A stretch of DNA of 64,000 bases from Nitrosopumilus sp. b3 (GCF_014078525.1 NZ_MU078696.1:19873-83872); one strand, 5' to 3'; counted from the stretch's first letter, positions 1-9,901 are shown. The notes: generated by a model not told the origin, from the letters alone. A program made the numbers and translations.

Positions 1-359
1 TGCAGAGTTGTAGATATTCTGTTTTCAACAACATCTACCAAAGTTTTATGCATGCTCATTTGTTTTGTGACTAGAAATTTTACTTTGGTGTCTTTTTGAA
101 ATTTCATTACATCAGTTACCGCATTTTTTACTTTTTTACCAGGATACAAAAAGTATGGAACTATAGTTAAGGAATCTATATCTTGTTTTAGACATTTAGG
201 AATTCTATCTTCAATGTATGGAGGCTCTACCTCAAGAAAACAAAAATCAGTAAAAACATAGTCACCTTTAGCCTTGATTCCTTTACAAATTACTTCTAAT
301 TCTTCAGAAGCTTCTCTTTCTCTACTTCCTCTATCAATCAATAATAACCCTTTTTTCAA
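1..359 (-). CDS. cbiX: Sirohydrochlorin cobaltochelatase CbiX-like (partial, C-terminus off window)
   Basis: Reading the minus strand from a TTG at 359 gives an open frame to the window edge that begins MKKGLLLIDRGSREREASEE. This resembles the first strand and loop of CbiX/SirB chelatases, which usually read LLLIGHGSR; here Asp-Arg replaces the usual Gly-His. CbiX inserts cobalt into sirohydrochlorin at the start of anaerobic cobalamin synthesis. The TTG overlaps the cbiG stop as TTGA (356-359), which indicates translational coupling and supports this start. About 119 residues are visible, the size of a short archaeal CbiX; the end lies outside the window. The family call comes from the N-terminal motif and the context. 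The altered Gly-His is worth checking. Confidence 0.75.
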   Translation of the reverse strand, partial: MKKGLLLIDRGSREREASEELEVICKGIKAKGDYVFTDFCFLEVEPPYIEDRIPKCLKQDIDSLTIVPYFLYPGKKVKNAVTDVMKFQKDTKVKFLVTKQMSMHKTLVDVVENRISTTL

Positions 360-1414
360 TTCATAATCCTCGCTATTGCTATTGTCAAATTTGGTGGGAA
401 TTTCTGTTTTTCTACAATTAATTCTCCTCCAGAAACCTTGATTGCAGCAGCTTCAGAAACACTTGCAGTTCCCTCAAATGCTTTTACTGTTTCAGAAGGG
501 TTTGGTGCAGAAATCTCTGCCAAGTTTTCTCTATCTACATATTCTACTGGAATTCCCATTTCTTTACCAAGATCAATTAATCCTTGTACATCTTGTGGTT
601 TTTTTATTGATACTAATTTTGCAATAGATTTTGAACTAAGTTTGAATTTTTCCAAACAAGTTTCAATTCCTTCTCTAATAGTTTCTTTTGTAGTATCCCA
701 ATGTAATCCGATTCCGATTACTAAACTTGGAGGACGATAAACCACAGATTCTTTTATTATATCATCATCTATTATTTTGTCAGAAATTATCAAACATGCT
801 TTTGAATTTGATTTTTTTAAATCTTCAATATTTTCATAAATTACAACATTCTTTGGTAATTTTTTATACCAATCTTTATTCCCTGTATCTTGAAGAACAC
901 CTATGGACTCTTCATTTACCATATGTGCACTAATTTTTGTTACAGTAGAATCATCATCAATTTTCCAACCAAATTCTTTTCCAACCAAATCAACAGATAT
1001 TGTTTTGTTTACATCTGCTGCAGTGGTAATTACTGATATTGCCCCAAGTTTTTCTGCAATTTCTTCTGTAAGTTCATTAGCACCTCCAATATGTCCAGAT
1101 AAAACACTAATAACAAAATTCATTTTATCATCAATTACAATTACAGCAGGATCCGTTTTTTTATCTTTCAAATGTGGTGCAATTAATCTAATGACTGCAC
1201 CTAATGAAAAAAGACAAATTAATGCATTATTCCTCTTGAAAAGTTCAACAATTTTCTCAGATGTAGGCTCAGAATACCATATTATTTCATTATTCTCATT
1301 TGATAGTTTTGATGGTGCAAAAATTTTCCAGTGTGGAAATAACTCCTTTAGATTTTCACCAATTTTTACTCCATTTTTAGTAATAGCAAGTACCGAAGTT
1401 TTTTCCATATTCAA
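356..1414 (-). CDS. cbiG: Cobalt-precorrin-5A hydrolase CbiG
   Basis: This 352-residue protein matches the CbiG family, which opens the ring A lactone of cobalt-precorrin-5A and releases acetaldehyde in anaerobic corrin synthesis. The N-terminal half has the family segments ALICLFSLGAVIRLIAPHLK (around residues 64-83) and VLSGHIGGANELTEEIA (around 104-120). The C-terminal CobE-like domain starts near VIGIGLHWDTTKE (around 232) and contains GIPVEYVDRENL. A second Met two codons in (MEKTS) is an alternative start. It lies between cbiD upstream (25-base gap) and cbiX downstream (4-base overlap) on the same strand, so the three probably form one operon. Confidence 0.93.
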   Translation of the reverse strand: MNMEKTSVLAITKNGVKIGENLKELFPHWKIFAPSKLSNENNEIIWYSEPTSEKIVELFKRNNALICLFSLGAVIRLIAPHLKDKKTDPAVIVIDDKMNFVISVLSGHIGGANELTEEIAEKLGAISVITTAADVNKTISVDLVGKEFGWKIDDDSTVTKISAHMVNEESIGVLQDTGNKDWYKKLPKNVVIYENIEDLKKSNSKACLIISDKIIDDDIIKESVVYRPPSLVIGIGLHWDTTKETIREGIETCLEKFKLSSKSIAKLVSIKKPQDVQGLIDLGKEMGIPVEYVDRENLAEISAPNPSETVKAFEGTASVSEAAAIKVSGGELIVEKQKFPPNLTIAIARIMN

Positions 1415-1439
1415 AATCTTCCAGCTTTAATAAAATACC

Positions 1440-2543
1440 TTACTCTTCAGATTTTCTAGCTAAAATATTCCCATTAAAATCAAAAAGTATTACTTCAATT
1501 GGAACCTTTCCTTCTGAATGCTTTCTCATATGTTTATGCGTCTCACCACAAATTAAATCAAAAAAACCTTCTATCTTATTTTCTAGAATTATCTCCGAGA
1601 CATGTCTTGCTGTATTAGCTTTTTTGATTTTTTGAATAACATTTTCATTTGCGTTACACCTTTTTGCTAATTCAGATAGAAAACTCATATCGACTTTTGA
1701 TCCTTTCACATGCGTTTGTTTTACCCCTGCCGCCATTTTTGCAAGTTTTCCGATAAAGCCAACTACATATGCTTTTTTGATATTTTTTTTACTGCATTGC
1801 TGAATAGTATATCCCGAAAAATCCCCCATCTGAACAAAACAATGCTCAGGTAAATCTACTATCTTTTTTGCAAAATCTTCACTTCTACCCCCAGTTGTAA
1901 GTACAACAGTATCATTCCCCATTGCAATTGCAACATCTAGATTTTGCCTAATTGATGCTGCATAAGATGCAGTTGAAAATGGAATTACTATACCACTAGT
2001 TCCTAAAATTGAAATTCCGTTAATTATTCCTAATCTAGGATTATCTGTTTTAGGTCCTAACTCTTTACCTTTAGGAACCGAAATTACAACTCTAATTCCA
2101 TTTTTCAAAAGAATTTCTTTCCCAGTTTCTCTTAAATTTTCTGTAATCATTTTTTTCGGAACAGGATTTATTGCAGGTTTATTAATTTCTAAACCTAATC
2201 CTGGTTTGGTTACAATTCCTACTCCTTCTCCACCATCAATTTCAATTTCGTTTATTTTGTTAGTTATTGATAATTCAACAATTATCTCTGCCCCATGGGT
2301 TACATCCGGATCATCCCCACCATTTTTAATCACAGAGCATTTTGCATTATTCATTTCATATTCACAGGAATGCACAGGAATCTGAATGAAAGATCGTTTT
2401 GGTAATAGAATATCGACATTTTCTATTTCCTTTTGATTTATTATTGCCAATAATGCTGCTTTAGCTGCTGCAGTTGCTGAACTTCCAGTAGTATACCCTG
2501 TCTTTAGTTTTACCCTTTCTTCTTCCACATATGTTAATTTCAT
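1440..2543 (-). CDS. cbiD: Cobalt-precorrin-5B C1-methyltransferase CbiD
   Basis: This 367-residue protein is full length for CbiD, which methylates C1 of cobalt-precorrin-5B using SAM, the step directly after CbiG. Visible family marks are LKTGYTTGSSATAAAKAAL near the N-terminus, GGDDPDVTHGAEI (around 75-87), a Gly-rich GGEGVGIVTKPGLGL segment (around 104-118) and TTGGRSEDFAKK (around 216-227). It is the first gene of the minus-strand cbiD-cbiG-cbiX run. The divergent SDR gene starts 80 bases away, so both promoters lie in 2544-2622. Confidence 0.95.
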   Translation of the reverse strand: MKLTYVEEERVKLKTGYTTGSSATAAAKAALLAIINQKEIENVDILLPKRSFIQIPVHSCEYEMNNAKCSVIKNGGDDPDVTHGAEIIVELSITNKINEIEIDGGEGVGIVTKPGLGLEINKPAINPVPKKMITENLRETGKEILLKNGIRVVISVPKGKELGPKTDNPRLGIINGISILGTSGIVIPFSTASYAASIRQNLDVAIAMGNDTVVLTTGGRSEDFAKKIVDLPEHCFVQMGDFSGYTIQQCSKKNIKKAYVVGFIGKLAKMAAGVKQTHVKGSKVDMSFLSELAKRCNANENVIQKIKKANTARHVSEIILENKIEGFFDLICGETHKHMRKHSEGKVPIEVILFDFNGNILARKSEE

Positions 2544-2593
2544 TTTATGGTATTAACTCTTATTTCAAAATTTTTGAGAATCAACTAAATAGA

Positions 2594-2600
2594 TTTAAAA
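2594..2600 (+). promoter_or_regulatory. TATA box for the SDR gene at 2623
   Basis: TTTAAAA lies about 26 bases before the ATG at 2623. That is the archaeal TATA-to-start distance, so the transcript would be leaderless. Seen by eye only. Confidence 0.45.
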
Positions 2601-2622
2601 TTAAATCAAACTTGGTTCAATT

Positions 2623-3492
2623 ATGGTTAATTATCAGAAGATTGTTGTAACTGGAGCAAGTGGATTCATTGCAAAAAATCTTAGAAAACATCTATCTGCA
2701 AATAACATCGAATTAATCTCAATATCCAGAAATGATTTCAAAAATTTCAAATGTGAATCTAAAATTATCTCAAACTATTATAATGAAAAAAATTTACTTA
2801 AAAAAATTAAAAATTCAGATGCATTAATCCATCTTGTAGGAATAGGTAAACAATCTGTTAACACTGATTATCATATAGTGAATACTGGATTAACAAACCA
2901 TATGGTTAACTTGAGTAAAAAAGCTAAGATTAAAAAAATTGTTTATTTGAGTGGATTAGGCGTTTCTTCAAATACCTCATTAGGTTATTTTATTTCCAAG
3001 TATAATGCTGAACAACAAATCATTAATTCTGGATTAAATTTCACCATCTTTAGACCATCATATATTATTGGAAAAGATGATTATTTTACAAAATATCTAA
3101 AAAAACAAGTTAAAAAAGGTGAAATCAAAATTCCAGGCTCTGGAAAGTATTCAATTCAACCAATTCATATCAATGATGTTGTAAAAATTATTTTCAAATC
3201 ATTTTCTGAAGAAAAATTTAAGAATAAAATTATTGATCTTGTAGGTTCTGAGACTATTACTTTTGAAAAATATGTAAAATTATTTTCTAAAGGAACTAAC
3301 ACGAATATTAAAAAAATTAATTTGGAAAATTCATATCATGATGCAATTACTAATCCAAAATCCGATTTTGGAATTGATGATCTCAATATTCTAATTGGTA
3401 ATTTCCAAGGTAATTATACCAAATTAAAAAAACTAACTGGTATGAAATTTGAATCTGTGATAAAACTATTAGAGTCCGGCAGATTGCTTTAA
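2623..3492 (+). CDS. NAD(P)-dependent epimerase/dehydratase-like SDR (NDUFA9-type atypical SDR)
   Basis: This 289-residue Rossmann protein has the dinucleotide motif [12 protein letters not shown] at residues 9-20 and a likely catalytic YFISK (Tyr-x-x-x-Lys) around residue 125. The [13 protein letters not shown] segment (around 147) resembles NDUFA9/YwnB-like atypical SDRs that act on nucleotide sugars, quinones or NAD(P)H. The substrate cannot be read from sequence. The start is an ATG 26 bases after a TATA box. Its 3' end overlaps the convergent metK by 24 bases (3469-3492), so the last eight codons are antisense to the metK end. Confidence 0.8.
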   Translation: MVNYQKIVVTGASGFIAKNLRKHLSANNIELISISRNDFKNFKCESKIISNYYNEKNLLKKIKNSDALIHLVGIGKQSVNTDYHIVNTGLTNHMVNLSKKAKIKKIVYLSGLGVSSNTSLGYFISKYNAEQQIINSGLNFTIFRPSYIIGKDDYFTKYLKKQVKKGEIKIPGSGKYSIQPIHINDVVKIIFKSFSEEKFKNKIIDLVGSETITFEKYVKLFSKGTNTNIKKINLENSYHDAITNPKSDFGIDDLNILIGNFQGNYTKLKKLTGMKFESVIKLLESGRLL

Positions 3493-4635
3493 TACTGCAG
3501 CCTTGTCTGTTTTTTCCCAACTAAATTCAGGCTCGTTTCTTCCAAAATGACCGTATGACGCAGTTTTTTTATAAATTGGTCTTTTCAAATCTAATTGAGA
3601 AATAATGCCTGAAGGCTTCATATCAAAATTCTTTCTAACCAAGTCTTCGATTTGATTTTCTGGAATTTTGTTTGTTCCAAATGTATTTACGTAAAGTGAC
3701 ACTGGTTCTGCAACCCCAATTGCATATGCTAATTGGACCTCGCACCTATCGGCTAGTTCTGCTGCTACAAGATTCTTGGCTATATATCTACACATGTAAC
3801 ATGCTGATCTATCAACTTTGGAGGGATCCTTTCCTGAAAAAGCTCCACCTCCATGTCTTCCAAATCCTCCATAAGTATCAACAATAATTTTTCTTCCAGT
3901 TAAACCTGCATCACCATGCGGACCACCAATTACAAATTTACCAGTTGGATTGATGTGAATTTTTATTTCATCATTCCAAAGATTTCCTAAAACCGGCTTG
4001 ATTACTTTATCTATTATTTCATTTGTTATTTGTTCTTGAGAAATTTCTGGTGCATGTTGTGTTGAAACTACGACAGTTTCAATTTTTACTGGTTTGTTGT
4101 CTTCATATCTGACAGAAACTTGGGTTTTCCCATCAGGTCTTGCCCAAGGAAGTACATGATTTTTTCTAACTTCAGATAATTTCTGTGCAAGTTTCTGTGA
4201 TAGTAGAATTGGCATTGGCATAAGCTCTGCTGTTTCATTTGTTGCATAGCCAAACATTAATCCTTGATCCCCCGCACCCTGCTCTTTTTCTTCAGTAGCT
4301 GTAACCCCCTGACTGATATCTGGGCTTTGAGAATGCAAACGTAGTGTTATCTCACAAGTTTCTGTATCAAACATCAAATCTTTGTTATCATATCCGATAT
4401 CTCTAATTGTTTTTCTAACTAATTCTTCTTGAGATTTTTTATCAAAATTTGCTTTAGATGTTACCTCGCCTGCAACTGCTACAAAGTCTGTAGTTACCAT
4501 TGTTTCAACAGCTACTCTTGAATCTGGATCTTGTTTGAGGAATTCATCTAAGAATGCATCTGAGATATTATCACATATTTTATCAGGATGTCCTTCTGTT
4601 ACTGATTCAGATGTGAATAGAAAGCTGTTAGTCAT
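3469..4635 (-). CDS. metK: S-adenosylmethionine synthetase, bacterial-type MetK
   Basis: This 388-residue protein is full length for MetK, which makes SAM from methionine and ATP. It carries [20 protein letters not shown] at the N-terminus, the methionine-site loop region, [20 protein letters not shown] (around 240) and [17 protein letters not shown] (around 261). These are hallmarks of the bacterial/eukaryotic family rather than the divergent archaeal MAT family, so the gene probably came from bacteria at some point. LSm lies 17 bases upstream on the same strand, and the two are probably cotranscribed. SAM supply would serve the many methyltransferases and radical SAM enzymes in the window. 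Confidence 0.96.
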   Translation of the reverse strand: MTNSFLFTSESVTEGHPDKICDNISDAFLDEFLKQDPDSRVAVETMVTTDFVAVAGEVTSKANFDKKSQEELVRKTIRDIGYDNKDLMFDTETCEITLRLHSQSPDISQGVTATEEKEQGAGDQGLMFGYATNETAELMPMPILLSQKLAQKLSEVRKNHVLPWARPDGKTQVSVRYEDNKPVKIETVVVSTQHAPEISQEQITNEIIDKVIKPVLGNLWNDEIKIHINPTGKFVIGGPHGDAGLTGRKIIVDTYGGFGRHGGGAFSGKDPSKVDRSACYMCRYIAKNLVAAELADRCEVQLAYAIGVAEPVSLYVNTFGTNKIPENQIEDLVRKNFDMKPSGIISQLDLKRPIYKKTASYGHFGRNEPEFSWEKTDKAAVLKQSAGL

Positions 4636-4652
4636 TAAATCGCCCCTGTTAA

Positions 4653-4898
4653 CTAGAGTTCATTTTCTAGTTTGATAAATAAGACGTTATTGCCTCTTAC
4701 GATAACTCTTCCATAATTTGCAATTGTTTTACCATCATGAAGCTCTTCAGCATCAGTCATAATCAAATTCATGTATGAATCAACATTGTCCATTTTTCCT
4801 TTATACTCTACTTCGTTTTTTAGTCTCACTGTAACTTTCTTCTTTGTACTTTTTTGAAGAGTTGTTAGAGGTCTTTTTGCACTATTTGTTTGGGACAC
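4653..4898 (-). CDS. LSm/Sm-like archaeal RNA-binding protein
   Basis: This 81-residue protein has the Sm1 motif ([20 protein letters not shown], around 20-39, followed by DSYMNLIM) and the Sm2 motif ([16 protein letters not shown], around 63-78). Sm-like archaeal proteins form heptameric rings that bind U-rich RNA and are linked to RNA processing and tRNA/sRNA metabolism. The first roughly 18 residues are a basic, low-complexity extension. It sits upstream of metK with a 17-base gap on the same strand. Confidence 0.93.
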   Translation of the reverse strand: MSQTNSAKRPLTTLQKSTKKKVTVRLKNEVEYKGKMDNVDSYMNLIMTDAEELHDGKTIANYGRVIVRGNNVLFIKLENEL

Positions 4899-5006
4899 TA
4901 ATTGTTCACTTGTTTTGAAACTTTTTTCTCTTGAATAAAAGCCTTACCTCGTTTGTAAAAATTGAAATTCCTTAAATTTTTTCTTCTTTTTCTAATAATT
5001 ATACAA

Positions 5007-5666
5007 ATGATCCCTACTGGTTTACAAAAATTAGATGAATTCTTGTCTGGGGGAATTCCTGATGGCGTGATTGTTGATATTTTTGGTGGGAATGGAACTG
5101 GAAAAACTCAACTTCTTTTACAATTATGTATGAATTCAATTAAAAGTGGTGGAAATGTTTTGTATTTGGATACAACTGGTGGATTTAGACCTGAAAGAAT
5201 TTTAGAAATTCAAAAACACTTTGGAATCGAATTTGATTATCTTGAAAAAATCACTGTATCTAGAATTAGAAATACTTCAGAACAAATTAAATCAATTAAC
5301 AATTTTGGAAAAAATCATTTCTCATTAATAGTAATTGATAATATTACTGATTTATTTTCATATGAATACAAAAACGATGAAACCATATTTGAAAAAAATT
5401 CATTATTTATGAAATATTTGAATCAGTTGTCAAAATTTGCAATTACCAACAAAATTCCAATTATAATTACTAATATGATTAGAATCCTTGAAGATAAAGA
5501 AGTAGAAAATATGAAAAGTGCAATTGATCCTTTTACACATATCAAAATACATCTATCTAAAAACTCATCAAAATTTCAAGGCCAAATTTATTGGGCATTT
5601 GATAAACAATCTTTTTCTTACACAATCAATAAAATGGGTTTATCACATAATTCTGAAGATATTTAA
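5007..5666 (+). CDS. RadB-like RecA-family ATPase
   Basis: From the ATG at 5007 this is a 219-residue single-domain RecA/RadA-type ATPase. Walker A is GGNGTGKTQ (around residue 28) and the Walker B-like strand is SLIVIDNITDLF. There is no N-terminal helix-hairpin-helix DNA-binding domain and no long C-terminus, so it fits the RadB/Rad51-paralogue group that assists recombination rather than RadA itself. The frame is open upstream to a TTG at 4962, but those 15 residues (MKFLKFFLLFLIIIQ) are hydrophobic and unlike the family, and MIPTGLQKLDEFLSGG is the normal family start. A KaiC-like ATPase role is the alternative. Confidence 0.8.
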   Translation: MIPTGLQKLDEFLSGGIPDGVIVDIFGGNGTGKTQLLLQLCMNSIKSGGNVLYLDTTGGFRPERILEIQKHFGIEFDYLEKITVSRIRNTSEQIKSINNFGKNHFSLIVIDNITDLFSYEYKNDETIFEKNSLFMKYLNQLSKFAITNKIPIIITNMIRILEDKEVENMKSAIDPFTHIKIHLSKNSSKFQGQIYWAFDKQSFSYTINKMGLSHNSEDI

Positions 5667-5689
5667 CGGTCAATCATAATATTTTATCA

Positions 5690-5809
5690 ATGGCAGGAAT
5701 TTTTGATTCAATTCCAATAATCACTGTTGTATTATTTACACTTGGATTGATTGGTGTTATTGTTTATGCGAGATCACAAAGAAACACAACAGACGAATCA
5801 GATTCTTGA
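5690..5809 (+). CDS. Putative 39-residue single-span membrane protein
   Basis: ATG at 5690 to TGA at 5807-5809 encodes 39 residues: a short N-terminus (MAGIFDSIP), one strongly hydrophobic stretch (IITVVLFTLGLIGVIVYA, about 18 residues), then a polar tail rich in Arg, Thr, Asp and Ser. The pattern of a helix, then Arg-rich residues, then an acidic tail is typical of a small membrane protein with a cytoplasmic C-terminus. Its end overlaps the likely lhr start (ATG at 5766) by 44 bases in another frame. It begins 24 bases after the RadB-like stop. No function is recognised. It could be a chance frame, but the clean transmembrane helix argues for a real gene. Confidence 0.5.
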   Translation: MAGIFDSIPIITVVLFTLGLIGVIVYARSQRNTTDESDS

Positions 5810-8507
5810 ATCTTTATTTAAAAAATTTGGATTTTCTAAACTAACTGAAATTCAGAAAAAAGCGTCACCATTTATTTTACAAAAAAAAGATTGTTTAGTA
5901 ATAGCTCCAACGGGTTCAGGAAAAACAGAGTGTTCTGTGATTCCCATTTTTTCAATTATGAAAAAATCTAAAAAACAGGGAAAAATCAAAGCTCTCTACA
6001 TAACTCCTCTACGTGCATTAAACCGTGATGTATTTAGAAGAATCACAAAATACGCCCAACAAAATGAATTATCAATTGAAATCAGACATGGAGATACAAC
6101 TCAAAAAGATAGGAAAAAAATTAATGAAAATCCTCCAGATATTCTAATTACAACCCCTGAAACTCTAGTTATACTTTTGACACAAATTAAAATGCTTAAT
6201 GCATTATCTGATTTAGAATGGATAATAATTGATGAAGTTCATGAATTACTCTCTAGTGAAAGAGGTTCTCAACTCTCATTAAGTATTGAAAGATTAGAAT
6301 TCAATTCCAAATTTCCACTCACCAAAATAGGATTGTCTGCTACAGTAGGAAATTTTGAAGAGGCAGGAAAATTCGTTGTTGGGACTAAAAGAAAATGTGA
6401 GATAATCAGAGATACATCAGTAAGAAAATATGATGTAGAAATAAAATTTGTGCAAGGCACAATTTCTGATGTTGCTGAAAAAATAATCGATTATGTTTTA
6501 GAATTAAAATTAGATTCTCCTGTACTTCTATTTACTAATACGAGAGGAGAAGCAGAATTTCTAGCCTCAATTTTGAAAGATAAATCATCCATTCCTATTG
6601 AATTACATCATGGTTCCCTCTCAAAGGAAGTAAGGGAAGAAACTGAATCATCTTTACGTGATGGAAGACGAGGTATTGTTGTATGCACCTCATCATTGGA
6701 ATTAGGCTTAGATATTGGCTCTATTGAATTAGTAATTCATTATGGTTCACCTAGACAAGTATCAAAATTTGTACAAAGAATAGGAAGAAGTAGACATAAT
6801 CGTGATGCATCAGCTAAGGGGTTAATTATAACAAATAATCCTGATGATGAATTTGAAGCTCAAGCAATACTTGATCGTATTCAGGAGGGCTCAATTGAAG
6901 AACAAAAAATTCATGATGGTTCTTTAGATGTCTTGGCGCATCATTTGGTTGGATTTGCAATGCAAAGTGGTGAAATTTCAGTTGAGCAAGCTTTTGATTT
7001 GGTTACTAAAGCATACCCGTTTAGGAATTTACAAGTCAAAGATCTTGTAGATGTCCTAGATTTACTGGATTCTAATTACCTAATATTCTTTGATAGAACA
7101 AAAATGACTTTTTGGAAGAAAGGCCGTTCATTCAAATATTATTTTGAGAATCTTTCAACAATTCCAGATATTCTGAAATTCAAAGTTTTTGATAGTGTAG
7201 GTAAAAAAATTATTGGTTCACTAGATCAAAGATTTGTAGGCGATTTTGGGGATTCTGGAAATATTTTTGTACTAAAAGGTTCACAATGGCGAATATTAAA
7301 TGTCGATGAAAAATCTTTCACTGTAAATGTTGAGCCATTTAGAGGAGGTGGAATTACTGTCCCTTATTGGGAGGGTGAAAGTATTCCCATTGACTATAAA
7401 ACTGCAAGAAAAGTAGGAAACTTTCGTAGTAGAGTAAAGCATGGTTCACTAATTTTGAACAATAAACTAATTGAAAAATTAAATTTTGATATAATACCTG
7501 ATGAAAAAAATATCATAATTGAATCAAATAGATCTCAAGGTTCAATTGTAATTCATTCGTGTTTTGGAACTAAAATTAATTCTACAATTTCCACATTACT
7601 TTCTTCATTTCTTTCATCACTACTAGGTTCAGTAGTTGATTCACGTTCTGATGGTTATAGAATTGTTTTATCTTCTAGATCACGTATTTCAGAAAAACTT
7701 TTCACTGAAGTCATTAAAGATAACTATGATCTACATTCAATTATTAGTGCTTCACTAACAGGAACCCATAATGTAAATTGGAGAACATGGTGTGTTGCTA
7801 AAAAATTTGGAATTGTTGGGCGTGGAGCTATTTACGAAAGAAAATCAGCTAGGTTTTTGTATGAACGATACTCCAAAACTGCACTTGTACGTGAAGCACT
7901 TCGTGAATTATTTCATGACAAATATGATCTTAAAAATTCTGATAGCATATTGAAAAAAATCCGTGAGGATCAAATCCATATAAAATGGTTGGAAGTAGAT
8001 CAATTTTCAAAATTAGCAGAACCTATTTTAGATCATACGACAAAATATTACTCATCTCCTGCCAATCTTGATAAAGGAATTCTTGATCTTGTCAAAGCTC
8101 GACTTCAGAAAACAAAACATCGTCTAATTTGTGCTAGATGTGGCAAATGGGAACGATTAGTTGAAACTCACGAAGTTAAAAATATCTTAATCTGCCCTTA
8201 TTGTAAGGGAAGACAAATTACTGCTACCTATCATTCTGATTATGATCTCCCAAAAATTATCAGAAAGAAACATGAAGGAAAAAAGCTATCAGCTGATGAA
8301 AAACACAAGTTTGATCGTGCCTGGAAAGTATCATCCTTGGTGGAGAATTTTGGTAAAACAGCCATCATTGTAATGTCTGGATATGGTGTTGGTGCTGACA
8401 CTGCAGCACGAATTTTACGAAACATGGTTGATGAAGAACATCTATTAAAACAAATCTATGAGGCAGAAAGACAATATGTTGTAACCAGAGGATTTTGGGA
8501 TTCTTAA
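5766..8507 (+). CDS. lhr: Lhr-type superfamily 2 DNA helicase
   Basis: The frame is open from a TTG at 5751, but the ATG at 5766 (MRDHKETQQTNQ) is the more likely start, giving 913 residues. Helicase motifs are in order: Walker A APTGSGKTE, DEVH box (IIIDEVHELLSS), SAT (GLSATVGNFEEAG), LFTNTRGEAEFLA, VCTSSLELGLDIGSIELVI and motif VI FVQRIGRSRHNR. A long Lhr-core and C-terminal region follows, with a four-Cys zinc ribbon (CARCGKWE ... CPYCKGRQ) around residues 785-815. Lhr helicases unwind DNA and RNA-DNA hybrids with 3'-5' polarity and are linked to repair and recombination. The zinc-containing form fits archaeal Lhr2-like proteins. Its stop shares TTAA with the convergent rpa gene. Confidence 0.92.
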   Translation: MRDHKETQQTNQILESLFKKFGFSKLTEIQKKASPFILQKKDCLVIAPTGSGKTECSVIPIFSIMKKSKKQGKIKALYITPLRALNRDVFRRITKYAQQNELSIEIRHGDTTQKDRKKINENPPDILITTPETLVILLTQIKMLNALSDLEWIIIDEVHELLSSERGSQLSLSIERLEFNSKFPLTKIGLSATVGNFEEAGKFVVGTKRKCEIIRDTSVRKYDVEIKFVQGTISDVAEKIIDYVLELKLDSPVLLFTNTRGEAEFLASILKDKSSIPIELHHGSLSKEVREETESSLRDGRRGIVVCTSSLELGLDIGSIELVIHYGSPRQVSKFVQRIGRSRHNRDASAKGLIITNNPDDEFEAQAILDRIQEGSIEEQKIHDGSLDVLAHHLVGFAMQSGEISVEQAFDLVTKAYPFRNLQVKDLVDVLDLLDSNYLIFFDRTKMTFWKKGRSFKYYFENLSTIPDILKFKVFDSVGKKIIGSLDQRFVGDFGDSGNIFVLKGSQWRILNVDEKSFTVNVEPFRGGGITVPYWEGESIPIDYKTARKVGNFRSRVKHGSLILNNKLIEKLNFDIIPDEKNIIIESNRSQGSIVIHSCFGTKINSTISTLLSSFLSSLLGSVVDSRSDGYRIVLSSRSRISEKLFTEVIKDNYDLHSIISASLTGTHNVNWRTWCVAKKFGIVGRGAIYERKSARFLYERYSKTALVREALRELFHDKYDLKNSDSILKKIREDQIHIKWLEVDQFSKLAEPILDHTTKYYSSPANLDKGILDLVKARLQKTKHRLICARCGKWERLVETHEVKNILICPYCKGRQITATYHSDYDLPKIIRKKHEGKKLSADEKHKFDRAWKVSSLVENFGKTAIIVMSGYGVGADTAARILRNMVDEEHLLKQIYEAERQYVVTRGFWDS

Positions 8508-9901
8508 TTTTTCTTAGTAATTTTAGAAAATGCAGAAATAAACAATTCAATTCTACCTTCTAATCCTGCCTTTGCATTTAATCCCGTTATTGAAACAATT
8601 TCACCTAATTCACATTTGTCGATTAGTCTTGCTTGATTTCTCCATCCTTTAACCCAAATTTGACCTGTATCATCTTCTACAAACATTTCTGAAAGTGATA
8701 TTGATTCGCCAGATTTTGTTTGTACTTCACGTCTTTCAGGAACTTTTAAGATAATTGCTTCAATACAATAACTTCCATCTACTTTGACATCATTGATTTT
8801 TGTTCTAATTTGAGATAATGATGGAATAGATTCATCATTATCTATTTTTCTTACAAATGAATTATCATCAAGTGTAATTGAATTTCCATATACTTTTGAT
8901 GGCATGCACTCAATTACATCACCTTCCACACAAATACTGGTTGAATTTGAAAAATCACTAATATTGTACAGGTTCTTCTTGTTATCTACTGCTAAAATCA
9001 TATTATTTCCTTTCTCTGTTGGTGATATAGAAAGAACTCTTGCAATAACAGGTTCTGCTTCTTTCCCTCCTTCAATTTCAATAATTGTTGCATCATTTCC
9101 ATGAATTTCTAATCCTTGATTTCCAGATTTGACTCTGACTCCTAGCAATCTAACTTTTGCAGATTGTGATATCATGTTAGGAATAGATGATTCATCTTTA
9201 CCCCATAGTACTACTCTGATTCCATTTCCGTCTTTATCTTTGAGTCTCATTCTAAGTGCTTTTCCAGGCATACCTCGAGAGTTAGTAAATTCCATTCCAC
9301 TAATAACACCATCAATCATTCCTGAAATTACAAGATCTTTTTGACCCTCTTGTAACCCGCTAATATCTTTTGTAATAGTATCGATAGTTGGAATTTCACT
9401 TTGTCTATCTGCAGTTTCAATATTTGAACCAGATCCAATGTTTATTGTTGGTGAACCATCAAGATCTGATTTTACATATGCTTTAATGATTTTAATTAAA
9501 TCTCCGGGTTTTAGATTTTCTATTCCTGGTAAATTTGCTTTTTCATCCCATAATTTTACACTAGCAGTAGAGTTTTCATCGTATACTGTCATTGTTCTAA
9601 GATAAAATGGCGAACCATCTTTTCTTGAAAACTGTTTTGCTGGTGAAAGATTCAAAACTCTAGTTTCTAAAGAAATTTCTTTTGCCCCTGCATAAAGATC
9701 TTTTAAACCCATTTCAACTTTTAGTGGCTCAGATAATGTAACACCATAATCAGAAGCAATCAAAAACATTGCGCCTTGATCTGTAAGATATCCGGCACCA
9801 ATTTTTTCTTTTTTAATTTTAATTTGTTCCTCTATGTCTTCTTTTGTTAGTTCAGGTTTCTGCTCAAGTAATTTATTCATCAAATTTTCTATCTCTGACA
9901 A
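8504..9901 (-). CDS. rpa: Replication protein A-like multi-OB-fold ssDNA-binding protein
   Basis: This 465-residue protein starts with a helical region (about residues 1-55) followed by at least three OB-fold segments. The first is near SLETRVLNLSPAKQF and FYLRTMTVYDENSTASVKLW (around 76-115). The second is around GMIDGVISGMEF and ALRMRLKDKDGNGIRVVLWG (around 195-235). The third runs from VDGSYCIEAIILKVPERREV (around 375) to the C-terminus with IWVKGWRNQARL. The repeated pattern of beta strands with VxLW or VVLWG is typical of archaeal RPA, which coats single-stranded DNA in replication and repair. No RPA zinc finger is visible. It converges on lhr with a 4-base overlap; both act on ssDNA. 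Confidence 0.85.
   Translation of the reverse strand: MSEIENLMNKLLEQKPELTKEDIEEQIKIKKEKIGAGYLTDQGAMFLIASDYGVTLSEPLKVEMGLKDLYAGAKEISLETRVLNLSPAKQFSRKDGSPFYLRTMTVYDENSTASVKLWDEKANLPGIENLKPGDLIKIIKAYVKSDLDGSPTINIGSGSNIETADRQSEIPTIDTITKDISGLQEGQKDLVISGMIDGVISGMEFTNSRGMPGKALRMRLKDKDGNGIRVVLWGKDESSIPNMISQSAKVRLLGVRVKSGNQGLEIHGNDATIIEIEGGKEAEPVIARVLSISPTEKGNNMILAVDNKKNLYNISDFSNSTSICVEGDVIECMPSKVYGNSITLDDNSFVRKIDNDESIPSLSQIRTKINDVKVDGSYCIEAIILKVPERREVQTKSGESISLSEMFVEDDTGQIWVKGWRNQARLIDKCELGEIVSITGLNAKAGLEGRIELFISAFSKITKKN

Noticed and set aside
903..1430. Plus-strand 175-residue ORF
   Set aside because: It lies wholly antisense to cbiG, which has a complete family match.
4962..5006. Upstream extension of the RadB-like protein
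   Set aside because: The extra 15 residues are hydrophobic and unlike the family; the ATG at 5007 gives the usual start.
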